23,123 nucleotides of DNA from Syntrophomonas sp. Lineage in GTDB: Bacteria > Bacillota > Syntrophomonadia > Syntrophomonadales > Syntrophomonadaceae. The DNA is taken from assembly GCA_003444615.1 (NCBI GenBank), contig DLUN01000089.1:1372-24494 (forward strand), written 5' to 3'. Below, in pieces: positions 1 through 7,649 of this stretch. Positions within the stretch are counted from its first letter, which is position 1. Every line of letters starts with the position of its first letter. Under the pieces are notes generated by a model. The model had not been told where the DNA came from. It saw nothing but the letters and a program-made list of their open reading frames with translations, and did no database searches. A program made the translations under genes and the position numbers.

Positions 1-2
1 TA

Positions 3-320
3 GAAGAGTTGTCGGAAACCGTTACCGATTTGCAGTGGGAAATGGATGAATTCCGTGAGTACGTGGAGAGCATTGACGATGATCTGTTCGATTTAGAAGA
101 GAGTATATATGATGAAGACGATTTAATTGAACTAGAATGCCACCACTGCGGGGAAGAGCTATACTTTGAGTACGGTATCTTGAACGATGATGATGTTATC
201 GAAGTGATTTGCCCTAATTGCAATGAGGTGGTTTATATTAATGATGGTTCATTTGATTACGATCCCGCCTATATTGAAAACGAGATAACAGACGAGGTTT
301 CCAACCCGTCTCCCTCCTAA
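3..320 (+). CDS. C-terminal part of a CD1247-type zinc-ribbon protein (5' end outside window)
   Basis: The reading frame is open from the first bases, so the gene starts upstream. A TTG at 9 is available but is unlikely to be the true start. What remains is an acidic helical segment (EFREYVESIDDDLFDLEES) followed by a small zinc-ribbon with two CxxC pairs, CHHC and CPNC, about 26 residues apart, and an acidic tail. This matches my recollection of the small clostridial proteins annotated as CD1247 N-terminal domain-containing, which often lie just upstream of spoIIIA and are longer at the N terminus. Their function is unknown to me; metal binding is inferred from the cysteines. No terminator is obvious apart from the palindromic repeat that follows. 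Confidence 0.7.
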   Translation, partial: EELSETVTDLQWEMDEFREYVESIDDDLFDLEESIYDEDDLIELECHHCGEELYFEYGILNDDDVIEVICPNCNEVVYINDGSFDYDPAYIENEITDEVSNPSPS

Positions 321-338
321 AAGAACATCTCTTGGAAT

Positions 339-427
339 GCAAGAAGGGATGGTTGGTTCTGTCATATCTAAGACCGGGGGAATTCTCCTAATAGATTCAC
401 ATGACAGATAGAACCGTCCCTTCTTGC
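339..427. repeat. REP-like palindromic repeat, 89 bp
   Basis: Two arms of 27 bases, 339-365 and 401-427, are inverted repeats of each other. The outer part GCAAGAAGGGA pairs perfectly with TCCCTTCTTGC, and the inner part TGTCAT pairs with ATGACA. The middle is imperfect: GGTTGGTTC against GATAGAACC. The loop between the arms is about 35 bases. The GGGA-CGGTT-type core resembles palindromes I recall as scattered in many clostridial genomes, sometimes near REP-associated tyrosine transposases. It is intergenic and no transposase is present in this window. It could also act as a bidirectional transcription barrier between the upstream gene and spoIIIAA. Confidence 0.6.
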
Positions 428-458
428 GTTTTCTGGCCTTTGTGGTCCTACCGATATT

Positions 459-488
459 GGCATAAATTACTGTATCTATCCATATTTA
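459..488 (+). promoter_or_regulatory. Candidate sigma-E promoter of the spoIIIA operon
   Basis: GGCATAAA at 459-466 and CATATTTA at 481-488 are separated by 14 bp. They resemble the sigma-E -35 (GKCATATT) and -10 (CATACAnT) elements with the expected spacing. In known sporeformers spoIIIA is transcribed by sigma-E in the mother cell, which supports the call. The predicted start near 493-496 leaves a leader of only about 20 nt, beginning at the ribosome site AAGGTGGTGG (497-506). Confidence 0.5.
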
Positions 489-513
489 TATACAACAAGG
501 TGGTGGTATATCA

Positions 514-1464
514 ATGGTTGTGCCGCAAACAGCTGTGCTGAGAAATGACATAACAGCTTATCTATCACCCCACATCCGTAAACTGCTGCTGGGGGTCAAT
601 ACCCATCTATTGGGCAATTTAGAGGAAATAAGATTGCGATGCCAGAGACCCATAGTATTAAAAATTGGCGATAAGGATTATAGCATTGATGGCCAAAGCC
701 GATTAGTAACCGACCTTAGACATGGCTATGTGGTGTCAAAAGAGGACCTGTACCGCAGCATTGCTTCTATAAGTGATAATTCACTCTATGCTTTTGAAGA
801 GGAGATACGCCGGGGATTCATCACTATTCCTGGGGGCCATCGGGTGGGACTGGCTGGTCAGGTGGTAGTCGGTGATCAGGAAGTTAAAACCATGAAAGAC
901 TTTTCGGGTTTATGTTTTCGGGTAGCACGAGAGGTAACCAATTGCGCTCTGGGGCTGTTAAACCATGTAGCTCCCAAAGGCATACCGGTTAATACTCTGA
1001 TTATTTCCCCGCCCCGCTGCGGAAAAACTACTATGCTGCGTGACCTGGCGCGTCTGCTGTCAGATGGAAGCGGTTCGGTACCGGCTCATAATGTGGTGGT
1101 AGTAGATGAGCGCTCGGAAATCGCAGGTTGTTTTCAGGGGATACCCCAGCTAAATGTAGGGATGAGAACTGATGTTTTGGATGCTTGTCCTAAGGCAGTA
1201 GGAATGATGATGGCCATACGTTCTCTTTCTCCCCAAATCATAGTAACTGATGAGGTAGGCAGACGCGAGGATGTGGAAGCCATTAATGAATGCCTGCACG
1301 CCGGTATCGCTGTTATTACCAGCATACATGCCCGCAGTGTTGAAGAACTGAGGGCTCGCCCCTTAATAAAAAACTTATTGGATCAGGGTGCCTTCCGACG
1401 GGGGATTATACTGTCCCGTCAGCCACGGCCGGGACGGGTTGAACAAATTATCAGGTGGGATTAG
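514..1464 (+). CDS. spoIIIAA: Stage III sporulation protein AA, secretion-type ATPase
   Basis: SpoIIIAA is the mother-cell ATPase of the SpoIIIA-SpoIIQ channel, related to type II/IV secretion ATPases, and is needed for sigma-G activity in the engulfed forespore. The 316-residue product has the family P-loop SPPRCGKTT (residues 165-173), a VVVVDERSEIAG segment carrying the acidic Walker B-type residues, and the downstream IVTDEVGRREDVEA motif. Length agrees with the family (about 300-330). ATG 514 is preceded by AAGGTGGTGG eight bases away. It is the first gene of the eight-gene operon and is followed within two bases by spoIIIAB, which suggests translational coupling. Confidence 0.95.
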   Translation: MVVPQTAVLRNDITAYLSPHIRKLLLGVNTHLLGNLEEIRLRCQRPIVLKIGDKDYSIDGQSRLVTDLRHGYVVSKEDLYRSIASISDNSLYAFEEEIRRGFITIPGGHRVGLAGQVVVGDQEVKTMKDFSGLCFRVAREVTNCALGLLNHVAPKGIPVNTLIISPPRCGKTTMLRDLARLLSDGSGSVPAHNVVVVDERSEIAGCFQGIPQLNVGMRTDVLDACPKAVGMMMAIRSLSPQIIVTDEVGRREDVEAINECLHAGIAVITSIHARSVEELRARPLIKNLLDQGAFRRGIILSRQPRPGRVEQIIRWD

Positions 1465-1466
1465 TG

Positions 1467-1991
1467 ATGGTATGGCTGAAGACTTTGGGTATTTGTCTGA
1501 TAATAGGGGGCTTTGGAGTTTGGGGACTTAACGGTGCCCGGCGTTTCAGCCGTCGAGCAGCACAGCTCAAAGACCTGCGCATGGCTTTGGGGTTTTTGGA
1601 AAAAGAGATTATCTACATGCATACCCCCTTGTCCAGGGCTTTAGAACGTACCGCCCGCTTTGCTAAACCGCCGGTGAATACTTTATTTAGGGTAGCCTCT
1701 CTACATTTACATAATAAAGAAGGAGCTACGGCTGCAGAAGCCTGGTTGCTAGGTCTGCAAAACCTTATTAAATCAGGTGACCTGAACAAAGCCGACCTTG
1801 GCATACTGCAAGCGGTGGCTCCTCAATTGGGCCTGTCAGATGCCACCGAGCAGGGTAAATTTTTCAGGCTCCTGCAAGAAGAATTAAAAATACTTGAAGA
1901 ACAGGCGGCCCAGGACGTGGAATCCGGTCAAAAGATTTGGAGTTATGGCGGATTCATTCTGGGTACGGTAATAGTTCTGCTGCTCCTATAG
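1467..1991 (+). CDS. spoIIIAB: Stage III sporulation protein AB
   Basis: SpoIIIAB is a mother-cell membrane protein of the SpoIIIA complex with a fold related to type II secretion GspF. The 174-residue product has an N-terminal membrane helix (about residues 4-21), a basic stretch (ARRFSRR), a soluble helical middle containing EKEIIYMHTPLSRALE, and a C-terminal membrane helix ending in IVLLLL. I place the start at ATG 1467 rather than GTG 1455: AGGTGG at 1453-1458 then lies eight bases upstream, and the length matches the family (about 170). The frame follows the spoIIIAA stop by two bases. Confidence 0.92.
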   Translation: MVWLKTLGICLIIGGFGVWGLNGARRFSRRAAQLKDLRMALGFLEKEIIYMHTPLSRALERTARFAKPPVNTLFRVASLHLHNKEGATAAEAWLLGLQNLIKSGDLNKADLGILQAVAPQLGLSDATEQGKFFRLLQEELKILEEQAAQDVESGQKIWSYGGFILGTVIVLLLL

Positions 1992-2029
1992 ATTTCCCAT
2001 GGAATTCATCACCTTATCGGAGGGTTCAT

Positions 2030-2224
2030 ATGGATATAGATATTATTTTCCGCATTGCAGGTATTGGCATTTTGATATCAGTTTTATCAATTGTGTTAAA
2101 GCAGGCTCAAAAAGAGGAGCAAGCAGAAATGCTCACCCTGGCAGGGGTGGTAGTAGTGCTGATTATCGTAGTGCAACTTATGAACCAGCTTTTTATAGTG
2201 GTTCGTTCCGTTTTCAATTTATAG
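2030..2224 (+). CDS. spoIIIAC: Stage III sporulation protein AC
   Basis: This very small membrane protein of the SpoIIIA channel has 64 residues and two hydrophobic helices (IIFRIAGIGILISVLSIVL and LAGVVVVLIIVVQLMNQLF) joined by a short charged loop KQAQKEEQAE, exactly the SpoIIIAC layout and size. The true start is ATG 2030, after CGGAGGG at 2018-2024. In-frame starts further upstream would add a tail overlapping spoIIIAB and are not supported. A different frame through the same region is a shadow. Confidence 0.93.
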   Translation: MDIDIIFRIAGIGILISVLSIVLKQAQKEEQAEMLTLAGVVVVLIIVVQLMNQLFIVVRSVFNL

Positions 2225-2271
2225 CACTGTACTAAGCTAAAACCAATAAATCCTGCAGGGGGAGATTAAAG

Positions 2272-2661
2272 GTGGAGATTGCTCAGATCGTTGGAATAGC
2301 CCTAGTAACAACCATTATGCTGTTAATCCTGCGGCAGGAAAAGCCGGTTATGGCAGTGGTACTAAGTATAGTTTTCAGTATTGTCATCTTCACCTATTTA
2401 ATGGGTAAAATGGCATCCATCCTGAGTATTATGGAGGAATTAACTCAGCGGGCCCAGATTAATTATTTCTTTTTTGGAACGCTTTTGAAAATACTGGGGG
2501 TTGCTTATTTGGGGGAATTTGCCTCATCCATCTGTCAAGACGCGGGTGAACACGCGGTGGCTAAAAAGGTGGAGTTTGCATCCAAAATAATAATAGCTGT
2601 GTTAGCTTTGCCCATTTTGGTGGCTATCTTGGAGTCGTTGATGGAATTGCTGCCTGGGTAA
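2272..2661 (+). CDS. spoIIIAD: Stage III sporulation protein AD
   Basis: SpoIIIAD is an integral membrane component of the mother-cell channel. The product is 129 residues and almost entirely hydrophobic, with about four membrane helices. It includes the region MVAVV-like SIVFSIVIFTYLMGKM and the conserved-looking segment ILGVAYLGEFASSICQDAGE typical of the family. The start is GTG 2272, with GGGGGAGA at 2258-2265 about seven bases upstream. It sits between spoIIIAC and spoIIIAE, as in Bacillus and Clostridium. Confidence 0.93.
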   Translation: MEIAQIVGIALVTTIMLLILRQEKPVMAVVLSIVFSIVIFTYLMGKMASILSIMEELTQRAQINYFFFGTLLKILGVAYLGEFASSICQDAGEHAVAKKVEFASKIIIAVLALPILVAILESLMELLPG

Positions 2662-2683
2662 AGGGCGAGGGAGGATAGCCGGT

Positions 2684-3847
2684 ATGAACAGACTGGTGTT
2701 GGGACTTGCCCTGGGGATATTGCTGCTGCTGCCCGTGCCGGTACAGGCAACCGAAAAACCAGCGTTCTCCTGGCAGGAGACCGTTGAAAGTATTGATCTG
2801 GAAGTTATGGAGGAGTACAAAAACCTTATTGATGGTGAAATCAGTTCCTACATGCAAACTAGACCACTCAAAGAATGGCTGAAAGATTTTATTAAAGGTG
2901 ACTGGGAATTCAGTTTTCAGGAGCTGATGGAAAATATAGTGAAGTTCTTTTTTAAGGAAATAGTGGTGAATTCCAGCCTCCTAGGCAGATTGCTGATCTT
3001 ATCGGTTTTGTCGGCTTTATTGGTTAACCTGCAGAGTGCTTTTTATTCAGGAGTAGCTCGAATTTCCCAACTGGCCTGTTTCATGGCTTTAGCGGCCATA
3101 GCTCTCGGTTCTTTTCGTCTGGTGCTGGACATAGGGCAAAATACTGTGGATCAGATGGTGAGCTTTATGATGGGAATGTTGCCTCAGATGCTGGTACTGG
3201 TAGCCGGTATGGGCAATGTTCATACAGTGGCAACCTTGTTTCCCGTTCTAATGACTGCCTGCACGGCCTTTGCCAATGTTATGAAGAACATAGTATTTCC
3301 GTTAATTATACTGTCGGCTATTCTGAACATGGTTAATCATCTTTCCGAGGGCCTCAAAGTCGAAAAGATGGCCAAATTCTTCGGACAACTAGCCCAATTA
3401 TCACTGGCCTTTTTCCTGACCCTATTTGTGGGCATATTGACCCTGCGGGCTTTGTATTCCTCAGTATTAGATAAGGTAGCCCTGCGTACCACCAAATTTG
3501 TTACTGATAATGCCATCCCCTTGGTGGGTAAAATGTTTTCCGACACTATTGAAGTGGCTGCCGGATATGTGGTGATGATCAAGCAGGCGTTGGGCATTTT
3601 TGGAGTCATTATAATACTGGGTATTGTTTTGTTTCCCTTGCTCAAAGTTGCTGCTATTGCCCTGATTTATAGGATCGCAGCTGCGGTCGCGGAGCCGTTA
3701 GGTGATTCCCGTACCTCTGCCATTTTGGAAATGATGAGTGCCCACCTGTTTTTGATGCTGGCAGCAGTGGCGGCGGTCGCTTTAATGTTTTTCATAATGA
3801 TTGCCATAGTGGTAGGCATGTCCAATCATTTAGCATCTTTGCCGTAA
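2684..3847 (+). CDS. spoIIIAE: Stage III sporulation protein AE
   Basis: SpoIIIAE is the largest membrane protein of the SpoIIIA complex (387 residues here, family about 370-400). It has an N-terminal signal sequence (residues 1-22, cleavage plausible after VQA), a charged extracytoplasmic region (about 23-95), then six or more membrane helices to the C terminus. Characteristic segments include FMMGMLPQMLVLVAGMGNVHTVATLFPVLM (shown here only as the stretch around 3160-3250) and AAAVAEPLGDSR near the C terminus. ATG 2684 follows a GAGGGAGGAT ribosome site. The gene ends just before the GTGAGGAT that serves spoIIIAF. Confidence 0.94.
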   Translation: MNRLVLGLALGILLLLPVPVQATEKPAFSWQETVESIDLEVMEEYKNLIDGEISSYMQTRPLKEWLKDFIKGDWEFSFQELMENIVKFFFKEIVVNSSLLGRLLILSVLSALLVNLQSAFYSGVARISQLACFMALAAIALGSFRLVLDIGQNTVDQMVSFMMGMLPQMLVLVAGMGNVHTVATLFPVLMTACTAFANVMKNIVFPLIILSAILNMVNHLSEGLKVEKMAKFFGQLAQLSLAFFLTLFVGILTLRALYSSVLDKVALRTTKFVTDNAIPLVGKMFSDTIEVAAGYVVMIKQALGIFGVIIILGIVLFPLLKVAAIALIYRIAAAVAEPLGDSRTSAILEMMSAHLFLMLAAVAAVALMFFIMIAIVVGMSNHLASLP

Positions 3848-3862
3848 GTGAGGATCAACAGT

Positions 3863-4444
3863 ATGACAGTTTTGAGTGAGATTGTGAGAAACGTACTGGT
3901 GATAGTGCTCATAGCCAGCTTTTTGGAGCTTATGCTCCCAGAAGGCACTTTGCGGCCTTTTGTCCGTTTTGCTATCGGTTTGTTTATCCTTATTGCAGTG
4001 CTGTCTCCCTTGGCGGGAATTTTATTTTCCGACCGCAGTATAAATATAGAGTGGTGGGATATGAAAATAAATCCAGCCCAGCAGGAGCAAATATTGCAGC
4101 AAGGAGAAAAGATCAATGCGCAAATCTGGCATTTGGACCAGGAAACTCTCGCAGATAAGGTAGCCGGCCAAATAGGTGCCGTAGCTTTGCTGGTGCCTGG
4201 TGTAGAGGATGTGGAAGCTCATGTTGTTTTAGATGAATCGGGAAGTGTTGAATCGGTGCAACTACTGGTAAGGTCCCAGGCGGTATCTGTGGATGAAGAA
4301 GCGGGCAGAGTAGGAATATTTCGGGAGGCGGAGTCTGTTTCTTTTGAGGAACAGGAGGCTATACGCAATAAACTAAGTGCCATTATTAAAAACCTCTATG
4401 GTTTTGAACATACTGCTATTGAAATTGAGTTCCAAGGAGGTTGA
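3863..4444 (+). CDS. spoIIIAF: Stage III sporulation protein AF
   Basis: SpoIIIAF has two N-terminal membrane helices and a soluble ring-building-type domain. Here helices cover about residues 8-25 and 33-53 (including the family-like ELMLPEGTLRPFVRFAIGLF). A hydrophilic domain follows and ends in FEHTAIEIEFQGG. I choose ATG 3863 (193 residues), because GTGAGGAT at 3848-3855 is then a ribosome site nine bases upstream; the earlier GTG 3848 would be part of that site. The stop falls five bases before the spoIIIAG start. Confidence 0.92.
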   Translation: MTVLSEIVRNVLVIVLIASFLELMLPEGTLRPFVRFAIGLFILIAVLSPLAGILFSDRSINIEWWDMKINPAQQEQILQQGEKINAQIWHLDQETLADKVAGQIGAVALLVPGVEDVEAHVVLDESGSVESVQLLVRSQAVSVDEEAGRVGIFREAESVSFEEQEAIRNKLSAIIKNLYGFEHTAIEIEFQGG

Positions 4445-4448
4445 TGGA

Positions 4449-5030
4449 GTGCTGGATGAATGGATTCGCAGAGAGGGAAGTGGTGATGATAAAGGCCCGA
4501 GTTCTTGGTTGAACAGTAAAAAAGGGCGACTATTCATAGTAATAATTATTTGTTTAGGACTTATAGCGTTGCTGTGGTCTCCTGCCAGCCAGTCGGATTC
4601 CACCTCTGAGCAGTTTGCTCAGCATCGGGCTGACCGGTCAGCCGCGGGCAGCATAAAACAAGAACTGCAAACAGAACTGGCCGCTATATTAGCTGAGATT
4701 GACGGGGCTGGTTCCGTAGAAGTCAGTGTTACCCTGTCTTCCAAAGGGATAAAAACCTATGCCACCAATGACCGGGATGAGCGACGGCAAACAGATGAAA
4801 GCGGGCGGAGCACCACTATTGAGGAAAGCAGTACCAGGGATGTGGCAGTTTCATCAGGGAATCCCTTGTTGCTGGAAGAAAGAATGCCGGAAATTTTGGG
4901 AGTTTTAGTAGTGGCTGATGGAGCTGGTAATCCCCAGGTTAAAGAAAACCTGACTGATGCAACTGCCACACTGCTGAATATTTCTCCCCACCGAGTTACA
5001 GTAATGCCCCGGGAAGGAGGAAGGCAATGA
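4449..5030 (+). CDS. spoIIIAG: Stage III sporulation protein AG
   Basis: SpoIIIAG forms a large ring in the intermembrane space between mother cell and forespore. The 193-residue product has a short cytoplasmic segment, one membrane helix at about residues 28-45 (LFIVIIICLGLIALLW), and then a periplasm-like ring-building domain with EIDGAGSVEVSVTL and MPEILGVLVVADGAGNPQVK, both typical of the family. The start is GTG 4449, eight bases after AAGGAGG (4434-4440). Longer in-frame starts lie inside spoIIIAF and would add an unrelated tail. The stop overlaps the spoIIIAH start as ATGA. Confidence 0.93.
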   Translation: MLDEWIRREGSGDDKGPSSWLNSKKGRLFIVIIICLGLIALLWSPASQSDSTSEQFAQHRADRSAAGSIKQELQTELAAILAEIDGAGSVEVSVTLSSKGIKTYATNDRDERRQTDESGRSTTIEESSTRDVAVSSGNPLLLEERMPEILGVLVVADGAGNPQVKENLTDATATLLNISPHRVTVMPREGGRQ

Positions 5031-5569
5031 TTATTGATCTGAAAAGAGTGGGAATGGTACTGTTAGCCGCCGCAATTCTAATCGTGCTGAGCAGCATGTG
5101 TATAAAAGCTTTGTACCCAGAGCCAGATGGGGATAAGCTCACTGCTGCTCCAGTGAGTCAGCCCCAGATTGCTAGCCAACCTAACATAAGTCCAAAGGAA
5201 GTCGAAGACGACTTTTTTACTGAGTACCGTTTGGAACGGGAAAGGCTGCGGGGCAAACAGGTGGAAATGCTGCGAGAAATACTGAACAAGAACAGCGGTG
5301 ATAAAGAAGCACGCCAAGCGGCTTCGCTGCGATTAGTGGAAATATCCACTGATATGGAACGGGAAATGAAAGCGGAAAATTTGATTAAATCCAAAGGTTA
5401 CCAGGATTGTGTAGTTATTATCCAGCCCGAGAACACGACGGTGGTCGTGGCAGCAGAGCATTTACAGTTAGACCGGGAGCAGGAAATTACTGCCCTAGTA
5501 AGTAAAGTGACCCAAACCAGGGAGGAACAGATAGTTATTATTGCGCGGGATGCGCAAAAAAGCCAATAA
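5027..5569 (+). CDS. spoIIIAH: Stage III sporulation protein AH
   Basis: SpoIIIAH is the mother-cell partner of forespore SpoIIQ; its extracellular YscJ/FliF-like domain joins the two membranes. The 180-residue product has one N-terminal membrane helix (about 8-29), a linker, then a helix and sheet domain beginning FFTEYRLERERLRGKQVEMLREIL and including KGYQDCVVIIQPENTTVVV, which matches the family's domain. ATG 5027 overlaps the spoIIIAG stop by four bases and follows GGAAGGAGGAAGG. It is the last gene of the operon; the hairpin at 5653-5673 follows. Confidence 0.93.
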   Translation: MIIDLKRVGMVLLAAAILIVLSSMCIKALYPEPDGDKLTAAPVSQPQIASQPNISPKEVEDDFFTEYRLERERLRGKQVEMLREILNKNSGDKEARQAASLRLVEISTDMEREMKAENLIKSKGYQDCVVIIQPENTTVVVAAEHLQLDREQEITALVSKVTQTREEQIVIIARDAQKSQ

Positions 5570-5592
5570 CACTGTATACATGCCGTAAATGA

Positions 5593-5621
5593 TTGAAATA
5601 ACTTAGGTGAATTTTTATAAT
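5593..5621 (+). promoter_or_regulatory. Sigma-A type promoter before the carboxyltransferase gene
   Basis: TTGAAA (5593-5598), a 17-bp spacer and a perfect TATAAT (5616-5621) form a strong housekeeping promoter. The predicted start is near 5628, giving a leader of about 105 nt to the ATG at 5733. The promoter lies just after spoIIIAH, so the vegetative carboxylase genes need not depend on the sporulation operon. Confidence 0.65.
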
Positions 5622-5652
5622 AATAGCAGTCAGAGACTGAAATTAAATAATA

Positions 5653-5673
5653 ACTCAGGCCCAGGGCCTGAGT
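5653..5673 (+). terminator. Hairpin in leader: spoIIIA terminator and/or attenuator
   Basis: ACTCAGGCCC (5653-5662) and GGGCCTGAGT (5664-5673) are perfect inverted repeats around a single A, giving a very stable stem with a tight loop. The downstream sequence CAATTTGTGTTTAGGG is only moderately T-rich. It can end the spoIIIA transcript, but it also lies inside the leader made from the promoter at 5593-5621, so it could attenuate that transcript. Confidence 0.55.
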
Positions 5674-5732
5674 CAATTTGTGTTTAGGGTATTTTTATAT
5701 ATGCTTTATAGAGAGTTATCAGGAGGTTGCTG

Positions 5733-7637
5733 ATGAAAAATATTAAGATTACTGATACCAGCTTACGTGATGGTCATCAAAGCCTGTGGGCAACCCGGAT
5801 GACTACCAGTGATATGATACCGATACTGGACAAAATTGACGAAGTAGGCTACCATTCTCTGGAAGTATGGGGAGGAGCTACCTTTGATGTATGCATACGC
5901 TATCTAAATGAAGACCCCTGGGAGCGTCTGCGTACTATTCGAGGCATAGTCAAAAAGACGCCTCTACAGATGTTGCTGCGGGGGCAGTCCCTAGTTGGCT
6001 ATACTCACTATCCAGATGATATTGTGGAAAAATTTATAGAAAAGGCTGCCGAGAATGGTATTGATATTTTCCGGATGTTCGATGCTTTAAACGATGTCCG
6101 TAATCTGGAAGCAGCCTTAAAAGCTGTTAAAGCCACGGGCAAACATGCTCAAGCCAGTGTGGTATATACCATTAGCCCAGTGCATACTATGCAGCATTTT
6201 CTAGATACCGCTTTGAAATTAAGGGAGATGGGAGCTGATTCCATTTGTATTAAGGATATGGCTGGGCTTTTATCCCCTTATGCTGCTTATGAACTGGTTA
6301 AAATGCTGAAAGAGAACCTGGATGTTCCTATCCAGCTCCATACTCATTATATAGGTGGTTTGGCTATAGCTGCCCTGCTTAAAGCGGCGGAGGCGGGAGT
6401 GGACATTGTTGATACAGCCAGTGTACCTATGGCTTTTGGATCATCACAGCCACCGGTGGAGACTATTGTAAGAGCCTTGCAGGATTCAGAACGAGATACC
6501 GGATTGGACCTCCACAAATTATTTGAAATAGCTAACCATTTTGAACAACTGCGTAAGCATAAAGGTTTTGAGCGTGGCGTTACCCGTATCTCGGACATGA
6601 GGGTTTTTGAGCATCAAGTACCCGGCGGAATGATTTCTAACTTGATGTCACAAATGGAAGAACAAAAAGCCACCGACCGGATTGATGAGGTTTTGGCCGA
6701 AATACCACGAGTACGTGAGGAGATGGGTTATCCCCCTTTGGTAACCCCTACCAGCCAAATAATCAGTATTCAGGCTGTGTTAAACGTACTCATGGGTGAA
6801 CGCTATAAACTGTGCCCGGGAGAAGTAAAGGATTATGTGCGGGGATTATATGGTAAACCTCCCGTACCTATCAAGGAAGAAATCCGGAAAAAGATTATTG
6901 GTGATGAACCTGTGGTCACGGTGCGTCCTGCTGATCTCATAGATCCCATGTGGGAAAGGGCCCGTCAGGAGTCAGCCCATTATGCACGCAGTGACGAGGA
7001 TGTCCTTACCTACGCCTTATTCCCTCAGGTAGCCTTGAAATTCTTTGCCTGGCGTGAGGCGAGAGGCCATGAAGATATGCCCCAGATTGAAACCCATAAT
7101 GAAGTGAGGGAAGAACTGGATATTACTAAAGAAAATCCTCCGGCAACCAGGAATACAATAAATCAGCTCAGCCCAAAAGCTAGCTTTAGGGGAGATGAAG
7201 AGATGAACATAGACCATATTCGGGAACTCATTTTGCTCCTGGATCAGACTAGCATAAGTGAACTGGAATTCCAAAAGGACGATTACCGTTTAGCATTGCG
7301 TAAAAACCGCCATGATGGAGATATGACGAAAATGGCTGCACCAGCAACAGCAGATATTAGAGAAGAGCCAGCACCAGTACCAGCTGGTACCATCGATTTG
7401 GTAGAAGTAATATCTCCTATGGTTGGCACTTATTATGCTGCGCCATCACCAGATGCTCCGCCTTTTGTAAAGATCGGTGATAGGGTGGAGGCAGGTCAGA
7501 CCTTGTGCATTGTGGAAGCCATGAAATTGATGAATGAAATTAAAGCGGAAGTAAGTGGCGTAGTTGCTGATATCTTGGTAGATAATGCTCAACCCGTAGA
7601 GTATGGACAGGTAATGATACTCATTGCTAAAAATTAG
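5733..7637 (+). CDS. Carboxyltransferase (PycB/OadA type) fused to AccB biotin carrier
   Basis: The N-terminal part (about 1-280) is a pyruvate/oxaloacetate-type carboxyltransferase barrel. It has TSLRDGHQS, and D13, K174 (IKDMAG), H203 and H205 (HTHYIGG) sit where the metal ligands and carbamylated lysine lie in 5S/PycB enzymes. A PYC/OadA conserved domain follows, ending [16 protein letters not shown] near 450, then a linker. From M491 the sequence is a complete acetyl-CoA-carboxylase-type Acc[21 protein letters not shown], a proline/alanine linker, and the biotin domain [18 protein letters not shown] with EAMKLMNE (biotinyl K598). The start is ATG 5733, six bases after AGGAGG; TTG 5727 overlaps that site. 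With AccC next door it probably forms a two-subunit pyruvate carboxylase. A decarboxylase role or another acyl substrate cannot be excluded. Confidence 0.85.
   Translation: MKNIKITDTSLRDGHQSLWATRMTTSDMIPILDKIDEVGYHSLEVWGGATFDVCIRYLNEDPWERLRTIRGIVKKTPLQMLLRGQSLVGYTHYPDDIVEKFIEKAAENGIDIFRMFDALNDVRNLEAALKAVKATGKHAQASVVYTISPVHTMQHFLDTALKLREMGADSICIKDMAGLLSPYAAYELVKMLKENLDVPIQLHTHYIGGLAIAALLKAAEAGVDIVDTASVPMAFGSSQPPVETIVRALQDSERDTGLDLHKLFEIANHFEQLRKHKGFERGVTRISDMRVFEHQVPGGMISNLMSQMEEQKATDRIDEVLAEIPRVREEMGYPPLVTPTSQIISIQAVLNVLMGERYKLCPGEVKDYVRGLYGKPPVPIKEEIRKKIIGDEPVVTVRPADLIDPMWERARQESAHYARSDEDVLTYALFPQVALKFFAWREARGHEDMPQIETHNEVREELDITKENPPATRNTINQLSPKASFRGDEEMNIDHIRELILLLDQTSISELEFQKDDYRLALRKNRHDGDMTKMAAPATADIREEPAPVPAGTIDLVEVISPMVGTYYAAPSPDAPPFVKIGDRVEAGQTLCIVEAMKLMNEIKAEVSGVVADILVDNAQPVEYGQVMILIAKN
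7188..7205 (+). promoter_or_regulatory. Internal ribosome binding site and start at the AccB junction
   Basis: AGGGGAG (7188-7194) lies eight bases before an in-frame ATG at 7203-7205. That ATG is codon 491 of the fused protein and the exact point where AccB homology begins. Starting there would give a free 144-residue BCCP ending at 7637, a normal AccB size. The site may be a relic of a once separate accB, or may still be used to make free AccB. Confidence 0.5.
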
Positions 7638-7649
7638 GGGTGGTGGCTA

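Noticed and set aside
1999..2235. 78-codon frame overlapping spoIIIAC
   Set aside because: Out of frame with the clear SpoIIIAC protein and with unlikely composition; a shadow.
4377..4448. Longer start for spoIIIAG inside spoIIIAF
   Set aside because: GTG 4449 has an ideal AAGGAGG eight bases upstream and gives normal family length.
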